DNA of 12,314 bases, taken from assembly GCA_029062725.1 (NCBI GenBank), contig JAIDPP010000101.1:1-12314 (forward strand), given 5' to 3'. The stretch comes from Muribaculaceae bacterium. Its GTDB lineage: Bacteria > Bacteroidota > Bacteroidia > Bacteroidales > Muribaculaceae. The notes under the pieces are model-generated. The model did no database searches, had not been told where the DNA came from, and saw only the letters and a list, made by a program, of their open reading frames with translations. Of this stretch, positions 1 to 7,894 are shown one piece after another. The translations under genes and the position numbers were made by a program. How positions within the stretch are numbered: position 1 is the first letter of the stretch; each line of letters starts with the position of its first letter.

Positions 1-48
1 CAGATTGTCAAGAGACTTAGCGCAAAGTAACGCTTTTCCAAATGTCAT
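1..48 (-). CDS. 5' end of an unidentified leftward gene (partial)
   Basis: An ATG at 46-48 on the minus strand opens 16 codons that run off the left edge, reading MTFGKALLCAKSLDNL. The start is supported by an unusually good ribosome binding site, GGGAGGG at 54-60, five bases before the ATG, and by a promoter-like pair of boxes at 97-127 pointing the same way. Too little protein is visible to name a family, and I do not recognise it. The gene is divergent from rmuC, across a 540-bp gap. Existence of the gene is well supported by the regulatory sites; its function is unknown. Confidence 0.6.
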   Translation of the reverse strand, partial: MTFGKALLCAKSLDNL

Positions 49-96
49 GCAGACCCTCCCTCACCCCGCAGGGGGCTTCGCTTGCGCCTGCAAATG

Positions 97-127
97 CAAA
101 ATTATATAATTTCCATAAATTTACAAA
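97..127 (-). promoter_or_regulatory. Bacteroidales-type promoter for the leftward partial gene
   Basis: On the minus strand a TTTG (124-127) is followed after exactly 19 bases by TAATTTTG (97-104), which fits the Bacteroidota -33 TTTG / -7 TAnnTTTG consensus. Transcription should start near position 90, giving a leader of about 40 nt before the ATG at 48. That leader contains a C-rich/G-rich palindrome (CCCCGCAGGGG on the plus strand, around 64-74). No experimental evidence is available here. Confidence 0.6.
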
Positions 128-228
128 ATTTTATATCTGAGCAAAATTTTTTATTGATTCAACTTTCGCAAGTATATATTTCTATTGACAAATAGAATAT
201 TAGACTTATAGATTTAAAATTTTCCGAG

Positions 229-480
229 CAGATTCTTTAGGCTCTAAGAGCCACGCGGGATAAGAGCGGGATTTTACGCAGATTTCTCAGTTATGCTTGA
301 ATTTACGCAGATTTATGGATCTGACGATCCACGGAGATTACGGCAGATCTATCCTGCTTCAATCTTCAGGGTTCAAAGAACCCTTCTTTATCTGCCGGAA
401 TATGAATCCCGGAGATGCAGGAATCTTGCGATAATCTGCTTAATCCGGCGAAAAGAATCCCGCGTTCGGGAAATTTTAAA
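229..480. repeat. Non-coding cluster of small stem-loops and degenerate GCAGAT/ATCTGC words
   Basis: This is the middle of the 540-bp gap between the leftward gene and rmuC. It holds four short hairpins: 240-252 (GGCTC-TAA-GAGCC), 316-331 (TGGATC-TGAC-GATCCA), 368-384 (AGGGTTC-AAA-GAACCCT) and 458-471 (TCCCG-CGTT-CGGGA). Between them GCAGAT occurs about three times on the left side and ATCTGC about twice on the right, so the block looks like a degraded long inverted repeat. It resembles dispersed intergenic repeats I associate with Bacteroidales genomes, although I cannot confirm that here. An open frame across 293-505 looks like chance. The flanking stretches 128-228 and 481-514 are simply AT-rich. 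Confidence 0.45.
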
Positions 481-514
481 AATAAATTGCACATACGAAA
501 CTTAAATAAATTAT

Positions 515-522
515 TACTTTTG
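515..522 (+). promoter_or_regulatory. -7 box of the likely rmuC promoter
   Basis: TACTTTTG matches the Bacteroidota TAnnTTTG consensus and is followed by CA, a common extension. A TTG at 487-489 could be the -33 element, but its spacing of 25 is longer than the usual 19-21. A second, weaker box (TTACTTTG, 556-563) lies closer to the gene. The predicted leader from the first box is about 60 nt. Confidence 0.45.
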
Positions 523-588
523 CAAAACGGAAGTTGAAGGGGTTTTAAGCAAACCTTACTTTGACATCCCTAAATAAATTTATATCCC

Positions 589-1830
589 ATGTATATCGTC
601 ATAATCGTCGCCATAGCCTCCTCTATGCTCTCCGTAATCCTTACCCTGCTCATCTGCCGGTCGCGCTTCGCCGCCCGCGAAGCGTCGCTGAAAGCTGCCG
701 CCGAACTCGCCGATGCCAGACTGAAAGCCCTTAAAGAAACCCATGCCCGCGAGATCGAGAGCCTTAAAGAGACTCACAGCCGGCTTGAAGAGCAGCAGAT
801 GCAGATGTTCCGCACAGAACGGGAAGTGCTCATCGAACGCCAGAAATCCCTACAGCAGACCAACCGGCAGCAAATCTCCGAACTTCTTGACCCGCTGAAA
901 AAACAATTCGATAATTTCCGCCAATCCGTGGAGGAGACGCGCACCGCCGGTGAAGTCAACAAAGAGGAGCTGAAAAATTCCTTTGAATCCACCTTGCGCC
1001 TATTCAGCCAGCAGCAACGGCTCACCGTCGCCGCCTTGCGCGAGCAGACCGAGAAAATCGGGAATGATGCGGCAAACCTTACCCGGGTGCTCCGTCGCGA
1101 CTCGAAGGCGCAGGGCGACTGGGGAGAGATGATCCTCGAGACCCTCCTCGAAAGCAGCGGTCTGCAACGTGATCTCCATTTCTTCGTTCAGGAGAATGTA
1201 AAAGATTCAGAGAGACGCAATTTTCGTCCCGATGTCGTGGTGCGCCTTCCGGAAGGACGTTCCGTAATCATAGACTCCAAGGTTTCCATTACAGCCTACG
1301 CCGATTCCTTCGACGCCCAGTCGGAAGCGGAGAGGAAAATCAAGCTCCGCGAACACGCGCGAAGCGTCCGGCGTCATATCGACGAACTGGCCGCTAAGAA
1401 ATATGACGACCTCGTCTCCGACTCAATCGGGCTTGTCCTGATGTTCATCCCCAACGACCAATGCTACCTCTCGGCGATCGAACAGGACAAGGATCTTTCA
1501 AGATACGCCTATTCCAAAGGAATCGTGATGATCTCCCCCTCCAATCTTATGATTGCCCTTCAGTTGGCTTTCAATATGTGGCAGCAGGACCGCCAGTCGA
1601 AGAATGTCGAGGCCATCGTGCGCACCGCTACCGATCTTTACGAGAAAACCTCCATATTTTCGGAGACCATCGAGGAGATCGGCCTCCACATCGGCCGCCT
1701 CTCCTCGGCCTTTGAGAAGGGGAGAAGTCAGCTTTTTGACGGGAAAGGGAATCTCTTCCGCCGTATTGAATCCCTGAAGGAGCTTGGTATCACCCCTAAA
1801 AGAAAAATCAAAGGTATCGAAGAAGATTAG
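589..1830 (+). CDS. rmuC: DNA recombination protein RmuC
   Basis: This 413-residue protein belongs to the RmuC family. In E. coli, RmuC limits inversions at short inverted repeats, and its core has a restriction-endonuclease-like fold. Residues 1-23 form an N-terminal membrane anchor. Residues about 28-160 are charged and predicted to be a long coiled coil, including a near-repeat of LKETHAREIES / LKETHSRLEE. The RmuC domain runs from about 165 to 390. It contains GDWGE (176-180), then PD (214-215) and DSK (229-231), which fit the PD-(D/E)XK pattern, followed by the family's FIPND and IALQLAFNMW stretches. Length is normal and the frame is intact. The ATG at 589 gives a full membrane segment but lacks a clear ribosome binding site, as is common in this phylum. 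The gene stands alone, convergent with the pilus operon, and has no evident functional link to it. Confidence 0.93.
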   Translation: MYIVIIVAIASSMLSVILTLLICRSRFAAREASLKAAAELADARLKALKETHAREIESLKETHSRLEEQQMQMFRTEREVLIERQKSLQQTNRQQISELLDPLKKQFDNFRQSVEETRTAGEVNKEELKNSFESTLRLFSQQQRLTVAALREQTEKIGNDAANLTRVLRRDSKAQGDWGEMILETLLESSGLQRDLHFFVQENVKDSERRNFRPDVVVRLPEGRSVIIDSKVSITAYADSFDAQSEAERKIKLREHARSVRRHIDELAAKKYDDLVSDSIGLVLMFIPNDQCYLSAIEQDKDLSRYAYSKGIVMISPSNLMIALQLAFNMWQQDRQSKNVEAIVRTATDLYEKTSIFSETIEEIGLHIGRLSSAFEKGRSQLFDGKGNLFRRIESLKELGITPKRKIKGIEED

Positions 1831-1856
1831 CTCCCTTAGCGGAGAAAGGGGGAAAT

Positions 1857-1900
1857 AAAAAACGCGGCCGATTCACATCGTCCGCGCTTTTGTGCTTTTT
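1857..1900. terminator. Bidirectional intrinsic terminator after rmuC
   Basis: A hairpin pairs CGCGG (1863-1867) with CCGCG (1882-1886) and CGAT with ATCG around a TCAC loop, with one internal mismatch. On the plus strand it is followed by TTTT and then TTTTT, and on the minus strand by a T run from 1862 downward. It can therefore terminate rmuC, 30 bases after its stop, and serve as a backstop for the opposing pilus operon. Confidence 0.75.
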
Positions 1901-2084
1901 AACTAACCTAACATCATGAAACGAATTTACTTTCTGTATATATAAACATCGTTTCGTGCTGAAAAGTTCTGAAAAAAGTAAATTTTTTTGAAAAATTTTC
2001 TGTATCCCTTATATTTTCTCCGGAAATTCTCCTGGAGATAACAGATCTCCATTAGTAAATTATTGATTTTCATATCGGTATAAA
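1901..2084. other. Intergenic stretch with two inverted repeats and a nine-codon frame
   Basis: This is the rest of the convergent junction. GAAACGA (1918-1924) and TCGTTTC (1949-1955) form an inverted repeat around an AT-rich loop. An ATG at 1916 opens a nine-codon frame, MKRIYFLYI, ending in TAA at 1945, without a clear ribosome binding site. A second hairpin (2033-2051) pairs TGGAGAT with ATCTCCA around a five-base loop. The rest is AT-rich. I see no gene that can be supported. A small RNA is possible but is not demonstrated by anything here. Confidence 0.3.
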
Positions 2085-2125
2085 AATCCGGTCTGAATTT
2101 TAACATATTGAATTCAGATCGGATT
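2082..2125 (-). terminator. Intrinsic terminator of the pilus operon
   Basis: A 15-bp stem (2085-2099 with 2111-2125, one G-U pair) closes an 11-base loop. On the minus strand it is followed at once by TTTTT (2082-2086, overlapping the stem base). It lies 23 bases beyond the stop of the tip gene, the last gene of the operon, and no further minus-strand gene follows in this window. Confidence 0.8.
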
Positions 2126-2148
2126 CCTTAATAAGGGTGGCTTTCATG

Positions 2149-5100
2149 TCAGTCTTCCGGTTCGCGGATTGCGCGTACGGGACGACCTAAAGTGCGTCGG
2201 CCGATGAACTGCGCGCCCACATAGTATCTTAATTCCGCCGTACCTCCTACCACCAGGCGGTCAGTATCGAGACCCAGAGCCATACCGTAGGCGTTTCTTG
2301 TATTGGCAGTCCGGTTGCTCCAGGCATACGACACGTTTCGTCCGAAGTTATCACCGGGTTGTGGGGTTCTTTGAGTTGTCTTTCCTTTATCCAAGGTCAT
2401 GCCGCTTGTCCACCAACGGTTTCCCGTAGAGGAGAAGAAAAGAGCTTCATTTAAATTATAGGCATTTTCTTTACCCCACACCATATAATTATAGTCATCT
2501 ATCCGGGCGCCGTTAATCTTATCCACGAAAAAGGTGAGGGTCCAGTTACCTCCGGCCCATCTATCGCGTTGTTCAGCCTTTTCCTCCACTTCATTGATAG
2601 TTTTCTTCTGTCCCTCCGAACCGGCAGATCCATCGGAGAAAGTATATGCAATGCTGCGCTGCTTCTGTATTACATGCCATACACCGGCATTAGGAATCAT
2701 ATATCCGGCGGGAGAGGGATCATAAACTGTTTTTTTATGAGTCCAGATACTGGGCGTGTTTTCATCAGTGTCAGTGGCCCCGTCGGCTGTAGTGGCATGG
2801 TTGTTCCATAGATTAAACTTAAAGTCAGTTGATAACCAGTCCTCGAACTCAGAACCCGAGTCTCCGTTGCTGACATAAAATACGTTAGGGTGTTGAATAC
2901 CCGAACCTATCGTCGCCCGGTTTGTGGCCGACAATGTTTCCATCTTTGGAAGGCGAGGACCAAACACACGTTTGGTTTCATTGTCGTGGTTAAAGTAACC
3001 GCGCATCGGATCCTTACGTCCCCATTGGTAATAGGTGTTATTGGCATACTTGTAATCTATGGTTATTCCATCCTGAATAATATCCAGTTTGTCGGTGTGG
3101 CCTGTCGGGGTGGTGCCATCAGGCATATACTGGACATATTCCATCTTATCCTTACGCTTGAGATAGTTCACCTTCTTGGGGTCGCACCATCCGAGGTTAT
3201 AGGCCGACATCATGAAGGAGCGGCCCTTCTGGTTATATGTCACCTCAACGTCGCCACATTCGCGAAGACCGATCTTGGAACCGTTCTCATTGAGAGCTGC
3301 TGATGATACGTAAGTGTTGAAACGGGCATTACCGGTATCGTAAACATGCGGCAGACGTGTAGTGGGGTCAAGCCAATGCTCGGTAGCCCAGATATGCCAG
3401 CTCCACATCACGTTTCCTTCCGGGGCGTCAAGGAGCGCGATAATTGCATTTCCCTGCTGAATCTCTTTAGGTTCGATGTAGAACCTGATCATCTGCTCTC
3501 CACCTATGGTTACAAGTTCGGGATCCTCTATCATGCTGTACGCATCCTCCCATACAAGGTCGGCACATGCTGTGGCAGGCGCATTTATTGTCGGTCCGGT
3601 TATGGGATTGTTGAGATAGTCTGTCATTGTCTTAAGCAGCAGGGAGTTGTCCGCTGTGTTCTGACAGGTGTAAGCTGCCGTATTGGTCTCCCCGTTCACA
3701 ATGGCGTTGCCATAAACAATCGGGAACATGTACCATCCGCCACGGTCAACGATATAACAGTTGGCGGTGGTGCGCGAATGTGCGCCTCCGAATTTGGAGA
3801 GATCGTATGGAGCATCCTTGGTGCCGTAGGGGGCGTAGCCCTGCATGGTTTGGTCGCCTATCCAGTCGGTCACGACATAATGAGGCAGGAAATCAACGCA
3901 ATGCTCCTCTTTGTCATACGAACCTTTACCGCTCAGGGGAGTCTCGAAAGTATCTGTTAGCCATTCTTCGGCGGAGACATACCGCTGCTGAGGATTTCCT
4001 TGAGGATAGGCTGTGTCGGTGGAACCGTTGACCACGTATGAATAAGACCCTCCATGAGAGGATTTCCAGGGGCAAGGCTCGATGAAGTTCTGGTCATTGG
4101 CCTTGTAGCGGTAGCTCTTGACATAATATTCGGCTATATTGCCGGAGTTTTCAAACCTTTCGTCGTTAGGATTATAGACATAAATATTCTCCTTCCCTCC
4201 GGCTGTGTTCCCTTCGGCATCGAACACATAGACCCAATTATCTTTGGAAGTGGAAATAGTATATACATACTCATAGCCGGCTTTCCATTCCTTGAGATCA
4301 TTGGCCTTGATCTGCCCTTTTACCTTTATCTTCGATTCAAGATGGCTCACCACATCGTAACGCTCTATCTCCACCTCTATCTCCGCTTCATCGGGAATCT
4401 CCTGGGGGATAAGCATGAAGGTTTTTTCCGGCATAAGAGTGGTGAGAACGACATCTTTTGTATCATCCGCGGGATCAAAGTTGCCGTTTTCAATCTCGTG
4501 GTTGAAAATCTGGGTATATGTAGCATCACCGCTATGGTTCGACCATTCAAAATGACCATTGGAGCTGTTGCCATCGGCGGTATAGACACAGTCTCCCTTC
4601 CCCTTTACCCCCTTTATCGAGACGCTTATCACCTTCCCTTTCAAGACATCGCGCACGGCAAATTTAATGGCCGAGAGCGCGTGATTGAATTTCAAGGGGA
4701 CACGATAATTGGTCGGTTTTGTTTCCTCCCGGTTATATGTTCCGACGGCCATGAGGAGATCAACCTGTTTCTCCGCATCATTGGTGCCATTCCCTTTCAG
4801 AGCCTCATAGGAGAAGGAGATGCTGTTTTTGGTATAGCCGGCCTCCTCCAGATTGGAAATCTCGGCGTGAGGAGCCACGGCATTGAAATAGAGGCGTTCG
4901 GTTCCGGGCCAACGGTTAGGGGATTCGGTGACCCAGACTTTACTGTCGCCCGTAGGCAACGCCTTTGTCTTCGACATGGGGATATAGGTCGAGCCGGAGG
5001 TTTCAACATTGGCGCTCACACCGAACGATTTGTGAATCTCCTCTAATTTTGCAGCGGATTCCACCTGAAGTCCCCGCGTTTCGACCGGGTTCTCACCGTG

Positions 5101-5367
5101 AGGATGTTCGCCGAGAGGATGTGCCCATGTGTGAAGATATAAAGGAAAATCCTCATTGTCGCCGTTCAGCTCCAGAGGATCATACAGCGGTCCGCCCCCT
5201 CGCGTGGAATAGCCGTCGGCACCACAAACAGAGGGTGAGAAAGTCACCATGTCGCTGTTATTCCCGTCGGTGCTATCCTCATACAGAACTTCATCGGTGC
5301 ACCCCGACAGTAAAATCACGAGGAGCCCGGAAAGTATCGATATATATTTAATTGCTGAATATTTCAT
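2149..5367 (-). CDS. Fimbrial tip adhesin: fimbrillin-like N-terminus, FISUMP-like C-terminus
   Basis: This 1072-residue predicted lipoprotein is the last gene of the pilus operon and probably the tip subunit. I take the ATG at 5367: it gives a clean signal peptide with lipobox LLSGC (Cys23), whereas the longer frame needs a TTG five codons upstream. Strand-like DMVTFSPSV is followed by STR-GGG, a candidate maturation cleavage after Arg56. Residues about 60-380 look like an Mfa-like fimbrillin region, with KFNHALSAIKF at 226-236. A second region has ANCYIV (535-540), GNAIIALLD (about 639-647) and WSWHIWATE (655-663), a combination known from large Bacteroidales surface fimbrillins. From about 710 it resembles a FISUMP domain: YYQWGRKDP (780-788), YDPSPAGYMIP (882-892), FFSSTGNRWW (977-986), and GRPVRAIRE near the end. 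It ends without a donor-strand motif, as expected for a tip. Its ligand is unknown. It occupies the position of P. gingivalis Mfa5 but shows no von Willebrand A domain. Confidence 0.82.
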   Translation of the reverse strand: MKYSAIKYISILSGLLVILLSGCTDEVLYEDSTDGNNSDMVTFSPSVCGADGYSTRGGGPLYDPLELNGDNEDFPLYLHTWAHPLGEHPHGENPVETRGLQVESAAKLEEIHKSFGVSANVETSGSTYIPMSKTKALPTGDSKVWVTESPNRWPGTERLYFNAVAPHAEISNLEEAGYTKNSISFSYEALKGNGTNDAEKQVDLLMAVGTYNREETKPTNYRVPLKFNHALSAIKFAVRDVLKGKVISVSIKGVKGKGDCVYTADGNSSNGHFEWSNHSGDATYTQIFNHEIENGNFDPADDTKDVVLTTLMPEKTFMLIPQEIPDEAEIEVEIERYDVVSHLESKIKVKGQIKANDLKEWKAGYEYVYTISTSKDNWVYVFDAEGNTAGGKENIYVYNPNDERFENSGNIAEYYVKSYRYKANDQNFIEPCPWKSSHGGSYSYVVNGSTDTAYPQGNPQQRYVSAEEWLTDTFETPLSGKGSYDKEEHCVDFLPHYVVTDWIGDQTMQGYAPYGTKDAPYDLSKFGGAHSRTTANCYIVDRGGWYMFPIVYGNAIVNGETNTAAYTCQNTADNSLLLKTMTDYLNNPITGPTINAPATACADLVWEDAYSMIEDPELVTIGGEQMIRFYIEPKEIQQGNAIIALLDAPEGNVMWSWHIWATEHWLDPTTRLPHVYDTGNARFNTYVSSAALNENGSKIGLRECGDVEVTYNQKGRSFMMSAYNLGWCDPKKVNYLKRKDKMEYVQYMPDGTTPTGHTDKLDIIQDGITIDYKYANNTYYQWGRKDPMRGYFNHDNETKRVFGPRLPKMETLSATNRATIGSGIQHPNVFYVSNGDSGSEFEDWLSTDFKFNLWNNHATTADGATDTDENTPSIWTHKKTVYDPSPAGYMIPNAGVWHVIQKQRSIAYTFSDGSAGSEGQKKTINEVEEKAEQRDRWAGGNWTLTFFVDKINGARIDDYNYMVWGKENAYNLNEALFFSSTGNRWWTSGMTLDKGKTTQRTPQPGDNFGRNVSYAWSNRTANTRNAYGMALGLDTDRLVVGGTAELRYYVGAQFIGRRTLGRPVRAIREPED

Positions 5368-5412
5368 TAGCCATAAATCCAAGGATGAATTTGCCTACTG
5401 TCGGTAGTGCTT

Positions 5413-6579
5413 CTATTCTAACTGAATATGATGTTTCCCTCCGAATTTCCACGCCTCCACATCGATAAGGAACTCAAATGCCAGGGAGTTAATACGATAT
5501 TGATATATATAGTTTCTCTTTATCGCATCCCAATCGCTGTTATAGGAGGCCTGAATCACGGGGTTGCCGTCCGCTCCATAAGGCGCGAGATAGATCCACT
5601 TCTGATGTTTAACCCCATTCATGTCGAGATTTATACATACAGCCTTGCGCAATTCGTTGCTTTCGAAATTCATTTCAGGGAGATAGGCGGTATAAACATT
5701 CTCCTTCTGATGAAAGGGGAGAGAAGTGTTGGTGAACCCGGCGTCGCTTCTAATGGTTGTGGCTGCAACATTGCCGGTAGCTTCCGTAAAATTCCAGTCC
5801 TGCACGAGGTTTCCGTTCCGGTTACGCGACATAAGAGTGATGTTATCTATTGTCGGCCCGTCATCGGTATCGAGATTTATTATTTCGATCTTGGATAGTG
5901 CGCGAACCAGGAAGAGATCGGGAATCGGCATCGGATTTCCTTCGCTGAATATGGAATGGTCGTAACCCGACAAGGAGGCAAACCTGCTTCCGAACATCGG
6001 AATCCAGCTCCCTTCACCGGGAACCCATGAATCCGGCTGATCGTCCTCGGCATCAGGGTTGATGGTGAGAGTAAGATCCTTAAGATCTGTTATAGTCAGC
6101 ACCCCGACCTCCGATTCATCCAGTCGGTGGCCTTGCAAATCGGTTTTAAGTCTGGTGTCGTTTTCTGCGCTGCGCCAGTTGGCAAGAGCCACGATGGCAA
6201 ATTCGGAGGAAGTGTTGTATTGAGCAGGGTCAAGCTTTGTCGTGAGGAGATACATCCCCTGACCTATACCGGTGATGCTGGTCGAGGGCGATAACCAACC
6301 GTCGTCGTACAACACCTGTTTCAGCTTCTGATCTTTATCGAAAATGAAGATCTTCAGGTTTTCCGGATCTATATACGACTCTTCAGGCGCGCCGAAGAAA
6401 TCCACGGCACGCGACGTGGCCGTGCCACCGGCAGCGACCCGGAAACTGACAGTGATGTCTTCCGGTTCCGGCAGAGGCTCCCCCGGGGTGTCGGACGAGG
6501 AACACCCCGTTATGACAGGCATCAGAAATAATGCCGCCATGATATAAGGCAGAATATGTCGGTAACTTAAAAGTTTCAT
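5413..6579 (-). CDS. Accessory fimbrillin-like lipoprotein of the pilus (minor subunit)
   Basis: This 388-residue predicted lipoprotein has lipobox VITGC (Cys26). A proline-rich linker leads to the strand-like DITVSFRVA and then TATSR-AVD, a probable maturation site after Arg57. Fimbrillin-like signatures follow: LKIFIFDKD (75-83), IPMFG (193-197), LVRALSKIEIIN (224-235) and NYIYQYRINSL (356-366). The C-terminus (FLIDVEAWKF) has a tryptophan strand that could act as donor. Having both the cleavage site and the donor-like end suggests it is built into the fibre, perhaps as an adaptor between stalk and tip, like the accessory Mfa3/Mfa4 proteins of P. gingivalis. That comparison is by position and layout, not proven orthology. 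The start is supported by AAGGAAA about 10 bases upstream. It lies 59 bases after the anchor gene and 45 before the tip gene, so it is probably co-transcribed with both. Confidence 0.72.
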   Translation of the reverse strand: MKLLSYRHILPYIMAALFLMPVITGCSSSDTPGEPLPEPEDITVSFRVAAGGTATSRAVDFFGAPEESYIDPENLKIFIFDKDQKLKQVLYDDGWLSPSTSITGIGQGMYLLTTKLDPAQYNTSSEFAIVALANWRSAENDTRLKTDLQGHRLDESEVGVLTITDLKDLTLTINPDAEDDQPDSWVPGEGSWIPMFGSRFASLSGYDHSIFSEGNPMPIPDLFLVRALSKIEIINLDTDDGPTIDNITLMSRNRNGNLVQDWNFTEATGNVAATTIRSDAGFTNTSLPFHQKENVYTAYLPEMNFESNELRKAVCINLDMNGVKHQKWIYLAPYGADGNPVIQASYNSDWDAIKRNYIYQYRINSLAFEFLIDVEAWKFGGKHHIQLE

Positions 6580-6594
6580 TCCCGGTTTTTCCTT

Positions 6595-6646
6595 GTTATT
6601 TGCTGCAAACTGTTATAAATGTTATTTGCTGCAAACTGTTATAAAT
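6595..6646. repeat. Perfect 26-bp tandem duplication across the anchor gene's stop codon
   Basis: Two identical, directly adjacent 26-bp units (6595-6620 and 6621-6646) cover the last codon and TAA stop of the anchor gene and most of the gap to the next gene. Each unit contains TTTGC-T-GCAAA, a short palindrome. Only the copy next to the gene (6621-6646) carries the functional stop. The exact identity suggests a recent slippage or a maintained copy-number-variable element. Confidence 0.95.
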
Positions 6647-7706
6647 CCGTGTTTTGAAGCACCATTCGCCACGAGAGGATATCCATCACGGCCTTATACC
6701 ATGAACCATCTTCTTTGAGGAAGAATGTCATGCTGTAATCATCCTGACGGTCGAGAAACTCATTATCGGTCATATTCTTATAGTATTGCCCTTTCACCAT
6801 CATGAAATAGTCTATGATGGGAATTTCGATGATTTTCTCTCCGTCATATCTTCTGGTCACCGTAAGGACCGGACGCCGGCAGGTCTGAAGGCGCGATGTG
6901 GTCATCTCGGCCACAAGAGAATGAATCTCGGTGATGGCGCGGGTCTCTCCGGATGCCTCTTCGTTGTCCGCCTCACCGTTGTCGGGATCGACAGGAAGGA
7001 TAGTCTCTGCCAATCCTTCGGTCATGGCCCAGGGACGATATTCAATCGCTTCATCGTCGAGGATGGTGTTATCATGGTCAAGATAGCCGTTACGGTCGGT
7101 TATCCTGAAGTTGAAATCACCCTCCTTAATCTCTTTTCCGCTAAGATGCACGAGCATTATACGTATGGAGTTGGTGTCCTTGGTGAGAGGAAGATTGACA
7201 ATGTGTGTGCCCCATTCGTCGGGAAGTTCCACATTTGAGATCTTGCCATGGAAAAGCGCGTCGAGATCTGTTGTGGAATGGGCGGTGGCCCCCTCGTGCT
7301 CCCTTTCCATCGTCATGCGAAGATCGGGGAGAGATAAAGGTGTGGCTCCTCCCGCCATATTGAAACCGGCTGCATTCTCATGCCGCTTGCGACACCAGGC
7401 TACGATATCATATTTGCCGGGCGCCACCGGCAGATCCATCATATATCCCTCTTCGGCGAGCGGTGTTCCCTCTTCATGTCCCTGCCATACAAGTTTTCCG
7501 GATTGGTCGAACAGATAGAGATCGACCTCACCGACCTGAGTAGAGAAAGCATCGGCATATTGCATATTCCGATCGAAGCGGAACCGGACCTTATAATAAG
7601 GATTACAGTCCGGTTCCTCTTCGGTCATCATGCCGCATGAGGAGAGGGTGAGTATAGCGATGATACTCAGAAAAACACGCTTATAAATACTTTTACTCAA
7701 TCTCAT
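6639..7706 (-). CDS. FimB/Mfa2-family fimbrial anchor lipoprotein
   Basis: This 355-residue lipoprotein has lipobox LSSC (Cys24). The mature part starts with a short acidic linker and DCNPYYKVRFRFDRNM, then VGEVDLYLFDQSGKLVW, the usual opening of the FimB/Mfa2 family. This family caps the base of type V pili, limits fibre length and fixes the fibre to the outer membrane. Unlike the other three subunits, it has no Arg-Ala or Arg-Gly site after the first strand, so the first strand and the lipid should be retained. The C-terminus (ILSWRMVLQNTDL) closely resembles that of the major pilin (VLQWRLVGQSVDL), consistent with donating a strand to the last stalk subunit. GAGGAAAA at 7714-7721 supports the start. 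It is separated from the major pilin gene by an unusually long 252-bp gap and from the next gene by 59 bp. Confidence 0.87.
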   Translation of the reverse strand: MRLSKSIYKRVFLSIIAILTLSSCGMMTEEEPDCNPYYKVRFRFDRNMQYADAFSTQVGEVDLYLFDQSGKLVWQGHEEGTPLAEEGYMMDLPVAPGKYDIVAWCRKRHENAAGFNMAGGATPLSLPDLRMTMEREHEGATAHSTTDLDALFHGKISNVELPDEWGTHIVNLPLTKDTNSIRIMLVHLSGKEIKEGDFNFRITDRNGYLDHDNTILDDEAIEYRPWAMTEGLAETILPVDPDNGEADNEEASGETRAITEIHSLVAEMTTSRLQTCRRPVLTVTRRYDGEKIIEIPIIDYFMMVKGQYYKNMTDNEFLDRQDDYSMTFFLKEDGSWYKAVMDILSWRMVLQNTDL

Positions 7707-7835
7707 AAATTTATTTTCCTCAAATACCTATCCAATGAAGTTGTTTAAACTAATTTACGAATGTTAAATGAAGTGTCTTCTCCATTCTTTTATTCCCCTT
7801 TGCGGATCTTTTTGGCTGCTTTTGCCCCTCTCATC

Positions 7836-7859
7836 GGCACCAACCGTTAGGTTGCTGCC
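7836..7859 (-). other. Strong stem-loop inside the major pilin-anchor gap
   Basis: GGCAC-CAACC (7836-7845) pairs with GGTTG-CTGCC (7850-7859) around a GTTA loop, giving nine pairs with one C-C mismatch. No T run follows on the transcribed strand, so it is not a typical intrinsic terminator. Its position after an expected abundant pilin message fits an RNA-processing or 3'-end stabilising element, which would favour pilin over downstream messages. Confidence 0.5.
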
Positions 7860-7894
7860 TCTTCGTGTGGCAAAATCACCTCAAAAATCTCTCG

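Noticed and set aside
229-480. CRISPR array
   Set aside because: The hairpins differ from each other in sequence and the intervals are irregular; there is no constant repeat and no cas gene nearby.
293-505. Open frame of 70 codons on the plus strand upstream of rmuC
   Set aside because: It has no ribosome binding site, runs through the hairpin and repeat block, and its Arg-rich translation resembles no family I know.
4054-5046. 330-codon open frame on the plus strand inside the tip gene
   Set aside because: It is antisense to a convincing lipoprotein gene, lacks a start context and any recognisable motif. Other long antisense frames at 2890-3303, 3346-3960 and 5428-5898 are rejected for the same reason.
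2149-5367. SusD/SusC-type polysaccharide utilisation component
   Set aside because: There is no TonB-dependent receptor or SusD partner in the operon, and the sequence signatures and neighbours are fimbrial.
5368-5382. TTG start adding five residues to the tip protein
   Set aside because: The ATG at 5367 already gives a complete lipoprotein signal peptide and is the more usual start codon.
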